From: Treponema sp. UBA7570
Lineage (GTDB): Bacteria; Spirochaetota; Spirochaetia; Treponematales; Treponemataceae
NCBI GenBank assembly: GCA_002477955.1
Contig: DLLE01000054.1
Coordinates: forward strand, 1,513 to 12,681
DNA length: 11,169 nt
Reading direction: 5' to 3'
The notes under the pieces were generated by a model. The model had not been told where the DNA came from, did no database searches, and saw only the letters and a program-made list of their open reading frames with translations. Positions 5,726 to 11,169 of this stretch are shown piece after piece (the stretch's first letter is position 1; each line of letters opens with the position of its first letter). Both the position numbers and the translations under genes were made by a program.

Positions 5726-6067
5726 ATGAACAGCGATAAAAGTCTTGGCGAAATAATCGGCGACAACGTCAAAAGAATCAGGCACGAAAAACACATTACA
5801 CAAGAAAAATTATCCGAAAAAAGCGGTGTTGCTGTTAACACAATCCGCAATATGGAAAAAGGACGCTGGCCGTCCGCACACACTTTAACAGCAGTTTCCA
5901 GGGCTCTAAATATCGATGCAAAATTTCTTTTGAGCTACGATTCCGACCAAATGTATTTAAAGGAAGAACTTCAGTCAAAATTAAATCAGGCAATTGAATT
6001 TATTTTGGACAAGCCGGCTTCAAATCTATATTCGCTAAACCACGTTTCTGACAGAAATAAAAAATAG
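5726..6067 (+). CDS. XRE/Cro-CI-type helix-turn-helix regulator
   Basis: A 113-residue DNA-binding protein. The HTH_3 fold spans about 10-68: LGEIIGDNVKRIRHEKHITQ, then EKLSEKSGVAVNTIRNMEKG with the recognition helix near 36-44, then PSAHTLTAVSRALNID. The remaining 45 residues are a charged, probably helical tail with no recognised ligand-binding domain. Targets are unknown; it may control its own gene or the divergent yhbY. There is no toxin, phage or restriction gene beside it, which are common partners for this family. The ATG has no Shine-Dalgarno sequence and its only plausible -10 ends eight bases upstream, so it may be translated from a leaderless mRNA. pheT downstream has its own promoter and is not obviously part of the same unit. 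Confidence 0.85.
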   Translation: MNSDKSLGEIIGDNVKRIRHEKHITQEKLSEKSGVAVNTIRNMEKGRWPSAHTLTAVSRALNIDAKFLLSYDSDQMYLKEELQSKLNQAIEFILDKPASNLYSLNHVSDRNKK

Positions 6068-6069
6068 CC

Positions 6070-6105
6070 GCTTGCTTTTTTTATTCCTAAAAAAATTGCG
6101 CAAGC
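6070..6105 (+). other. hairpin after the XRE gene
   Basis: GCTTGC plus seven T (6070-6082) can pair with seven A (6089-6095) and GCAAGC (6100-6105), with a four-base bulge. It sits just past the xre stop but is not followed by a T-run, so its role as a terminator is doubtful. Confidence 0.3.
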
Positions 6106-6126
6106 CTCGCGAAGATTTTGCTTTTG

Positions 6127-6155
6127 TGGACAGCAAAGTTTTAATTCGATATAAT
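6127..6155 (+). promoter_or_regulatory. sigma-70 promoter of pheT
   Basis: TGGACA (6127-6132) and a perfect TATAAT (6150-6155) are separated by 17 bases. Start of transcription is expected near 6162, giving a leader of about 40 bases with an AGAGGA ribosome site (6193-6198) five bases before the pheT ATG. Confidence 0.8.
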
Positions 6156-6203
6156 TTTTCTATTATTTTAAAGGCAATTAAACGCGAAAATTAGAGGAAA
6201 ATC

Positions 6204-8546
6204 ATGCCAAAAATTGAAGTAAACGAAAATCTTTTTTTTAATCTTCTTGGAAAAAAATACGACTTTGACACTTTGGAAAAAAAGCTTACTTTTGCTAAAG
6301 CTGAACTCGATGAAAAGCCGGATATGTCTCAGCCGGAAAATGAACGCGTTATTAAAATCGAATTGAACGACACGAACCGTCCTGACCTTTGGTCTACCGG
6401 CGGCGTTACCCGTCAGCTCCGTATTCATGAAGGCGCAAAACGCTCAAATTATTCTTCTTTTTTGTCTAAAAAAGGCAGCGTAAAGGATTGCGCAGACCGT
6501 GTAATTACGGTTGAGCCGGAAATGAAAAATATCCGTCCGTATATGGTAAGTTTTGTAATTTCTGGAAAACCAATCGACGATCCAATGTTAAAGGATATTA
6601 TCCAGACTCAGGAAAAGCTCTGCTGGAACTTTGGCCGCAAGCGCCGCTCAATTTCTATGGGCGTTTACAGAATGGCTGATATTAAGTGGCCTTGCCATTA
6701 CAAGGCTGTTGATCCTGACAAAACTTCTTTTGTTCCTTTGCAGTGCGAGCAGCCTATGACTTGCCGTCAGATTTTGACTGAACATCCAAAGGGCAAAGAT
6801 TTTGGCTGGATTATAAAAGATTTGCCAAAATTTCCGCTTTTGACAGACGACACTGGCGAAGTTCTTTCGATGGCTCCTGTTATCAATTCCGCAACACTTG
6901 GAGCAGTGCAGGTTGGCGACAAAGACCTTATGGTTGAGCTTACTGGCGACAACATGGAAAACCTTATGCTTTCTGCAAATATTGTTGCCTGCGACTTTTT
7001 TGATGCAGGTTATGAAATTTTGCCGGTAAAAGTTGTTCATCCATACGAAACTGCGCTCGGAAAAGAGATTGTTGCTCCGTTCTATTTCCAGCCGTCAACA
7101 AAAACAACTCTTGCGGCAATCAATAAAAAACTTGGCTGCGATTTGACAAAAAATGAAGTTTTGGATGCGCTTGCCAGAATGGACAACGATGTTTCTGCCA
7201 AAGATTTTGACGCTTCTGAAAAAACTGCAAATTATCTCAAGGCAAATAAAAACGATGTTGAATTTGTTCTCAATCCGCCTCCATACAGAAACGACTTTTT
7301 ACACGAAGTCGATATAATCGAAGATGTCATGATTGGCGTTGGCCTGGACAATTTTAAGCCTGTTCGTCCAAGCGATTTTACAGTCGGACAGCTTTCTGAC
7401 GTTACGCTTTTTAGCCGCAAGGCAAAAGAAATTATGGTCGGTCTTGGCTATCAGGAAATGATTTTTAACTATCTGGGTTCAAAACGCGACTATATCGACC
7501 GCATGTGCGTAAGCTCAGAAAATGTAATCGAAATTTCAAACCCTATGAGCGAAAACTACCAGTTTGTTCGTCCTTCAATCATTGCTTCTCTGTTGAGGGC
7601 AGAAAGTCAGGCTGGACAGGCTGTATTCCCCCACAAAATTTTCGAAATCGGAAAAGTTGCTTTTCTGGATTCAAGCGAAAACACAGGAACAAAAACAATT
7701 CAGTCACTTGGATTTATGACAGCCTGCAACAATGCAAACTTTAACAGTCTTGCAAGCGAAGTAAGCGCTCTTCTTTATCTTCTCGACCACAAATATGACG
7801 TAAAAGAAGTTGAAGACCCTCGCTTTATTCCTGGAAGACAGGCTGCAATCATGCTCAACGGTAAACAAGTTGGTGTTTTTGGCGAAGTTCATCCGCAGGT
7901 TTTGGAAAACTGGGGAATTATTGTTCCTTGTGTTGCCGGCGAAGTTGACATCGAAGCCCTCATGCCAAAAGAAAAACCACATTCAAAACCGGCAGAAAAA
8001 GCGAAAACTGAATCAAAGCCAGCTGGAAATGTAAGCCCTGCAGAAACAGACCCGGCAGCTTACTTTAACAGCCACATCGAGCTTTTAGTTGCAAAAATCG
8101 AAAAAGTTGAAACAAATCCGCAGGGCGACAAACTGTATGTTGAGACAATGGACGACGGTTCTGGCACACCAAGAATTATTCAGTCTGGATTGCGCCCATA
8201 TTTGAAAGAAGAAGAGCTCCTCGGAAAACACGTAATTATTGCGGCAAACTTAGCTCCACGCAAAATGAAAGGCGTAGAAAGCCGCGGAATGTTGCTTGCC
8301 TGCGATTATACAGAAGACGGAAAAGAAAAAGTTGAGCTTTTGACCGCTCCGTGGGCCGCTCCAGGAACTGTAATTTCTTTGGAAGGAAGCGAGCCTTGCG
8401 AAAAACCTGCAAAAATCGACATTGACAAGTTCTGCAAAGTAAGTTACAAAATCGAAAATCATAATTTTATGATTGCAGGAAAAAAAGCTCTCGCTGCTGG
8501 AAAAGAAATTACAACAGAAAAAGCAGACAACTGTGATGTAAAATAA
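6204..8546 (+). CDS. pheT: phenylalanyl-tRNA synthetase beta chain, archaeal type with C-terminal EMAP domain
   Basis: A 780-residue beta subunit of PheRS, which with PheS charges tRNA-Phe. Residues 1 to about 588 follow the short archaeal/eukaryotic-type PheT: N-terminal part with IELNDTNRPDLWSTGGVTRQ (52-71), B3/4 editing region (about 105-280), B5 domain (about 290-385, including NPPPYRNDFLHEVDIIEDV at 357-375) and the catalytic-like core (about 395-588, ISNPMSENYQFVRPS at 444-458, KIFEIGKVAF at 478-487). A Lys/Pro/Ala/Glu-rich linker (588-620) leads to a Trbp111/EMAP-II-like OB-fold (about 622-730; IELLVAKIEKVETNPQGDKL, NLAPRKMKGVESRGMLLA). A 50-residue tail (731-780) follows. Such PheT proteins are a spirochete trait among bacteria; the C-terminal tRNA-binding domain is an addition I would not expect in the family. 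pheS is not adjacent. Start chosen by the AGAGGA site; no frameshift seen. Confidence 0.93.
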   Translation: MPKIEVNENLFFNLLGKKYDFDTLEKKLTFAKAELDEKPDMSQPENERVIKIELNDTNRPDLWSTGGVTRQLRIHEGAKRSNYSSFLSKKGSVKDCADRVITVEPEMKNIRPYMVSFVISGKPIDDPMLKDIIQTQEKLCWNFGRKRRSISMGVYRMADIKWPCHYKAVDPDKTSFVPLQCEQPMTCRQILTEHPKGKDFGWIIKDLPKFPLLTDDTGEVLSMAPVINSATLGAVQVGDKDLMVELTGDNMENLMLSANIVACDFFDAGYEILPVKVVHPYETALGKEIVAPFYFQPSTKTTLAAINKKLGCDLTKNEVLDALARMDNDVSAKDFDASEKTANYLKANKNDVEFVLNPPPYRNDFLHEVDIIEDVMIGVGLDNFKPVRPSDFTVGQLSDVTLFSRKAKEIMVGLGYQEMIFNYLGSKRDYIDRMCVSSENVIEISNPMSENYQFVRPSIIASLLRAESQAGQAVFPHKIFEIGKVAFLDSSENTGTKTIQSLGFMTACNNANFNSLASEVSALLYLLDHKYDVKEVEDPRFIPGRQAAIMLNGKQVGVFGEVHPQVLENWGIIVPCVAGEVDIEALMPKEKPHSKPAEKAKTESKPAGNVSPAETDPAAYFNSHIELLVAKIEKVETNPQGDKLYVETMDDGSGTPRIIQSGLRPYLKEEELLGKHVIIAANLAPRKMKGVESRGMLLACDYTEDGKEKVELLTAPWAAPGTVISLEGSEPCEKPAKIDIDKFCKVSYKIENHNFMIAGKKALAAGKEITTEKADNCDVK

Positions 8547-8577
8547 CCAATTCTTTGGTGGTTGCGCTTATCTTAAA

Positions 8578-8608
8578 CAAAAAGACCGGAAAATAACCGG
8601 TTTTTTTG
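8578..8608. terminator. bidirectional terminator between pheT and the Nudix gene
   Basis: CAAAAAGACCGG (8578-8589) pairs with CCGGTTTTTTTG (8597-8608), with one G-U pair, around a 7-base loop. The A-run and T-run make it usable on both strands, which suits the convergent arrangement of pheT (stop at 8546) and the Nudix gene (stop at 8611). Confidence 0.8.
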
Positions 8609-8610
8609 TT

Positions 8611-9081
8611 TTAAATTGCCTTTCCATTTAAAAATTTTTCTACAAGTTTTCCATTTTTGTAAATCAATTTGAGCGAAAAAAACGGCGCATTTGTGTGCAG
8701 AAGCCGGAGAAAAATTTTGTCGCCTTCCCAAAGCTCCAGACTTTCAATTTTTTCAAACGGAACCCATTCCAAACAGCCTTCGCTGCAATCAATGAGTTTG
8801 CCTTCGAATTTGTCGGAAGTATAAAGACACATATACTCAGCCTCGTCTTCATCCGAAACAAAAGTGACAATTCCTCGAAAAGCAAATTTTTTGAGCGTAA
8901 GTCCGGTTTCTTCCTTAACTTCCCGCAAAAGGCAGTCTTCCGGACTTTCATGATGCTCAAAATGACCACCGACTCCAATCCATTTGTCGTGGTTTATGTC
9001 GTTCTGCTTTTTTACGCGGTGCAGCATCAAGTAAGAATTATTTTTTTCGATATAGCAAAGAGTTGTAAGTTGAGATTTCAT
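8611..9081 (-). CDS. Nudix hydrolase, MutT/8-oxo-dGTP diphosphatase-like
   Basis: A 156-residue Nudix protein. The full Nudix box is intact at 39-61, matching Gx5Ex7REUxEExGU: Gly39, Glu45, Arg53-Glu54, Glu57-Glu58, Gly60, Leu61. The glutamates bind the divalent metal needed to cleave the nucleoside diphosphate linkage. The preceding KWIGVGGHFE (33-42) and the early LCYIEKNNSYLMLHRVKK (8-25) resemble the bacterial 8-oxo-dGTP diphosphatase (MutT/MutX) subgroup, so removal of oxidised nucleotides is the likely role; substrate cannot be fixed from sequence. There is no Shine-Dalgarno site. The extended -10 ends seven bases before the ATG, so a leaderless mRNA is predicted. It stands alone, convergent with pheT and divergent from the carB leader. 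Confidence 0.87.
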   Translation of the reverse strand: MKSQLTTLCYIEKNNSYLMLHRVKKQNDINHDKWIGVGGHFEHHESPEDCLLREVKEETGLTLKKFAFRGIVTFVSDEDEAEYMCLYTSDKFEGKLIDCSEGCLEWVPFEKIESLELWEGDKIFLRLLHTNAPFFSLKLIYKNGKLVEKFLNGKAI

Positions 9082-9088
9082 AAAACTG

Positions 9089-9097
9089 ATTATACCA
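9089..9097 (-). promoter_or_regulatory. extended -10 promoter of the Nudix gene, predicting a leaderless transcript
   Basis: On the minus strand the sequence is TGGTATAAT: a perfect TATAAT with the TGn extension, which typically compensates for a poor -35 (here only a T-rich stretch at 17 bases). The -10 ends at 9089 and the ATG begins at 9081, so transcription should begin within one or two bases of the start codon. Confidence 0.7.
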
Positions 9098-9133
9098 CAA
9101 GCAAAAGTTCAAAAAAATATAACTTGCATTTTC

Positions 9134-9173
9134 TTGAAACTTTTTGACAAATCCTGTAACATTCAATTTTAGT
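9134..9173 (+). promoter_or_regulatory. promoter region upstream of the short terminated transcript
   Basis: A perfect TTGACA lies at 9144-9149 with a weak -10 TTTAGT at 9168-9173 (18-base spacing). An overlapping alternative is TTGAAA (9134-9139) with TAACAT (9157-9162) at 17 bases. Either would start a plus-strand RNA between about 9169 and 9180. It is divergent from the Nudix promoter. Confidence 0.5.
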
Positions 9174-9179
9174 ATGGCT

Positions 9180-9287
9180 AGCCGCAATGTAAAAATGTGT
9201 TCAACTCTCATTACTAAAGTTTGCGCTCATATTGTTTTTATCTGTTAATTTGTCAGCCTGTTTCTTTTTGAAACGGGCTTTTTTTTT
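9180..9287 (+). ncRNA. putative short transcript: small RNA or attenuated carB leader
   Basis: The promoter ending at 9173 and the intrinsic terminator at 9255-9287 bracket about 108 bases with no recognised RNA family; I do not see SRP RNA, 6S RNA or tRNA features. A 24-codon frame (9174-9248, beginning MASRNVKM) has no ribosome site and would only be intact if transcription starts at the upstream alternative promoter. A T-rich stretch (9229-9253) precedes the terminator. It is either an independent small RNA or a leader that stops before carB. Confidence 0.35.
9255..9287 (+). terminator. strong intrinsic terminator 150 bases before carB
   Basis: AGCCTGTTTC (9255-9264) pairs with GAAACGGGCT (9270-9279), ten base pairs including one G-U, around a TTTTT loop, followed by an uninterrupted T-run to 9287. 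No complete gene ends just before it on the plus strand. Confidence 0.85.
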
Positions 9288-9310
9288 GAAAAACCGATGC
9301 TTCCGGGTTT

Positions 9311-9432
9311 TAGGGCGGAGCCCTAGGAGAGGGGGTAGTGGAAAAGCCAACAAAGCATAGCGGCTTGGCTTTGGAGCGAGGGGGAGACTTTCCCCTCCTA
9401 AAAATAAAATTGGTTTTTATAAATTTTAGGAG
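9311..9432 (+). promoter_or_regulatory. structured carB leader that can pair with its own ribosome binding site
   Basis: Local hairpins: TAGGGC/GCCCTA (9311-9316, 9320-9325), AAAGCCAA/TTGGCTTT (9343-9350, 9365-9372) and GAGGGG/CCCCTC (9378-9383, 9392-9397). In addition CTCCTAAAA (9395-9403) is perfectly complementary to TTTTAGGAG (9424-9432), which contains the carB Shine-Dalgarno site. The last two pairings share bases 9395-9397 and compete. A weak -10-like TATAAA (9418-9423) has no -35. CTCCTAAAAATAAA also occurs at 737-750, so part of this may be a dispersed repeat. Confidence 0.45.
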
Positions 9433-9437
9433 TATAT

Positions 9438-11169
9438 ATGAAAAGAGACGACATTAAGAAAGTTCTGATTATCGGTTCAGGCCCGATTGTTATTGGTCAG
9501 GCATGCGAATTTGACTATTCGGGAACTCAGGCTTGCAAGGCTTTGCGCGAGCTTGGCTACAAGATTGTTTTGGTGAATTCAAATCCGGCTACAATTATGA
9601 CCGACCCTGTTATGGCGGACGCGACTTATATTGAGCCTCTTAATGTCGAAAGAATAAGCCAGATTATCGAGAAGGAACGGCCGGACGCGCTTCTTCCGAA
9701 CTTGGGCGGTCAGACTGGACTTAACATGGCGATGGAGCTTAACAAGTCTGGTGTTCTAGACAAGTACGGTGTAAAAGTAATCGGTGTTAATCTTGACGCG
9801 ATTGAGCGGGGAGAGGACCGCGAGATTTTCAAGGAGACAATGAAGAATCTTGGAATCGACACTCCTCGCTCTGATATTTGCCATACTGTAGAGGGCGCGG
9901 AAAAAATCGCTGAGGAAATCGGATTTCCGCTTGTTGTTCGTCCTGCATACACGATGGGCGGAGCCGGCGGCGGATTCTGCTACAATGTCGAGGAGCTCCG
10001 CGCGATTGTCTCAAACGGACTTGACCTTTCGCTCACTCACCAGTGTCTTATTGAAGAGTCGATTTTGGGCTGGGAAGAGCTTGAAGTTGAGGTTGTGCGC
10101 GACGCAAAGAACCAGATGGTCGCAATCTGCACAATCGAAAATATTGACGCGGTTGGAGTTCACACAGGAGACTCTTTCTGCGCCGCTCCTTTTATGACGA
10201 TTGACAAGGAACTCGAGCAGAAGCTCCAGAAAATGGCATTTAAAATCGTCGAGAACATCGGCGTAATCGGCGGAACAAACGTTCAGTTTGCTCACAATCC
10301 TAAAAACGGAAGAATCGTAATCATCGAAATCAACCCAAGAACTTCGCGCTCTTCGGCTCTCGCTTCAAAGGCGACAGGATTTCCGATTGCCTTGATTTCT
10401 GCAAAACTTGCTGCCGGTCTCACGCTTGACGAAATTCCTTACTGGCGCGACGGAACTTTGGAAAAATACACTTTGGGCGGCGCGCCTGACGGAGACTACG
10501 TTGTTCTTAAATTTGCTCGCTGGGCTTTTGAAAAATTCCGCGGAGCGAAGGATGAGCTTGGAACTTCAATGAAAGCTGTCGGCGAAGTTATGGCGATTGG
10601 AAAGAATTTTAAAGAAACTTTCCAAAAAGCAATCCGCGGTCTCGAAAACGGACGCGCTGGACTTGGCTTTGCAAAAGACTTTAACAAAAAATCTGCCGAG
10701 GAGCTTTGCGAAATGCTCAAGACCGCTTCTTCTGAAAGATATTTTCAGCTTTATGAGGCAATCAGAAAAGGCGTTCCGCTTGAGACTCTTTCAAAAATCA
10801 CTTACGTAAAAGAATATTTCCTCAAAGAAATGAAGGAAATGGTTGACCTTGAGGAAGAAATGCTCAAAAATCCAGGACGCGTTCCGGAAGACAAGCTTTT
10901 GATTAAGGCGAAAAAAGACGGATTCAGCGACAAATATCTTTCAAAAATTCTCAAGGTTGCAGAAAAAGACATCCGCAAACGCCGCAACGAGCTTGGAATT
11001 AAGGAAGCATGGCTCAGAGTTCCTGTAAGCGGAGTAGAAAATGCCTGCTATTATTACTCAACATACAACGCAAAAGAAGACACTTCTGTTGCCACTGACA
11101 ACAAGAAAAAAGTAATGATTCTTGGCGGCGGACCTAACAGAATCGGACAGGGAATCGAGTTCGACTACT
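9438..11169 (+). CDS. carB: carbamoyl-phosphate synthase large subunit (partial, 3' end outside window)
   Basis: The first 577 codons of CarB, which makes carbamoyl phosphate from bicarbonate, ATP and glutamine-derived ammonia for arginine and pyrimidine synthesis, as a complex with CarA. The first carboxyphosphate half is complete: VLIIGSGPIVIGQACEFDYS (9-28), NSNPATIMTDP (47-57), LPNLGGQTGLN (86-96), RPAYTMGGAGGGF (ATP-grasp glycine loop, about 172-184), and IEINPRTSRSSALASKATGF (about 295-314), followed by the helical oligomerisation region. The second half opens with KKVMILGGGPNRIGQGIEFD at the window edge. The usual total is near 1,070 residues. The ATG is fixed by AGGAG at 9428-9432, five bases upstream. 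No stop or frameshift is seen. carA is not upstream. The leader between 9180 and 9432 is probably regulatory. Confidence 0.95.
   Translation, partial: MKRDDIKKVLIIGSGPIVIGQACEFDYSGTQACKALRELGYKIVLVNSNPATIMTDPVMADATYIEPLNVERISQIIEKERPDALLPNLGGQTGLNMAMELNKSGVLDKYGVKVIGVNLDAIERGEDREIFKETMKNLGIDTPRSDICHTVEGAEKIAEEIGFPLVVRPAYTMGGAGGGFCYNVEELRAIVSNGLDLSLTHQCLIEESILGWEELEVEVVRDAKNQMVAICTIENIDAVGVHTGDSFCAAPFMTIDKELEQKLQKMAFKIVENIGVIGGTNVQFAHNPKNGRIVIIEINPRTSRSSALASKATGFPIALISAKLAAGLTLDEIPYWRDGTLEKYTLGGAPDGDYVVLKFARWAFEKFRGAKDELGTSMKAVGEVMAIGKNFKETFQKAIRGLENGRAGLGFAKDFNKKSAEELCEMLKTASSERYFQLYEAIRKGVPLETLSKITYVKEYFLKEMKEMVDLEEEMLKNPGRVPEDKLLIKAKKDGFSDKYLSKILKVAEKDIRKRRNELGIKEAWLRVPVSGVENACYYYSTYNAKEDTSVATDNKKKVMILGGGPNRIGQGIEFDY

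Noticed and set aside
9174..9248. 24-codon frame as an annotated leader-peptide gene
   Set aside because: No ribosome site, and the better-scoring promoter would start transcription after its ATG. Kept only as a hypothesis in the findings.
9180..9437. PyrR-binding attenuator upstream of carB
   Set aside because: I could not find the conserved PyrR anti-antiterminator loop sequence in the leader.
1..11169. tRNA or rRNA genes
   Set aside because: I saw no cloverleaf with conserved TTCGA-type arms and no rRNA core sequences in the intergenic regions; a tRNAscan run would settle it.

Overview
The window looks like chromosomal DNA from a host-associated, Treponema-like spirochete. The strongest pointer is phenylalanyl-tRNA synthetase beta: it has the archaeal/eukaryotic-type architecture that is characteristic of spirochetes among bacteria. 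The A/T-rich but not extreme composition and the abundant hairpin repeats between genes fit. The assignment is an inference; there is no rRNA or tRNA gene here to confirm it.

Layout. 1-815 has no convincing gene and is packed with small palindromes, a 23-bp tandem array and a long hairpin element. 816-2363 (minus) is a PutP-type sodium/solute symporter with its own promoter and a strong terminator. 2364-2849 holds a second, larger copy of the hairpin element, loaded with 18-bp tandem repeats. 4922-2850 (minus) is a tight queH-argA pair (queuosine synthesis, then N-acetylglutamate synthase). 4923-5270 is a GC-rich spacer ending in a minus-strand terminator. yhbY (minus, 5271-5582) and a small XRE-type regulator (plus, 5726-6067) diverge from a 143-bp control region. 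pheT (plus, 6204-8546) has a near-consensus promoter and an unusual C-terminal EMAP/Trbp111-type tRNA-binding domain. It converges on a minus-strand Nudix hydrolase (8611-9081) across a bidirectional terminator. 9082-9437 holds a probable short terminated transcript and a structured leader. carB (plus, from 9438) runs off the window after its first half.

The genes are mostly housekeeping functions: translation (pheT, yhbY, queH through tRNA modification), arginine/pyrimidine precursor supply (argA, carB), solute uptake (putP) and nucleotide clean-up (Nudix). There is no obvious defence, phage or toxin module. The notable material lies in the non-coding DNA. One palindrome family keeps its flanks and loop fixed while the stem changes with matching changes on both sides. 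A hairpin element occurs in an empty 90-bp form and a filled 299-bp form. Up to three small genes have their -10 box so close to the ATG that their mRNAs should be leaderless. The carB leader can base-pair its own ribosome binding site. Among the proteins, the PheT fusion deserves most attention.
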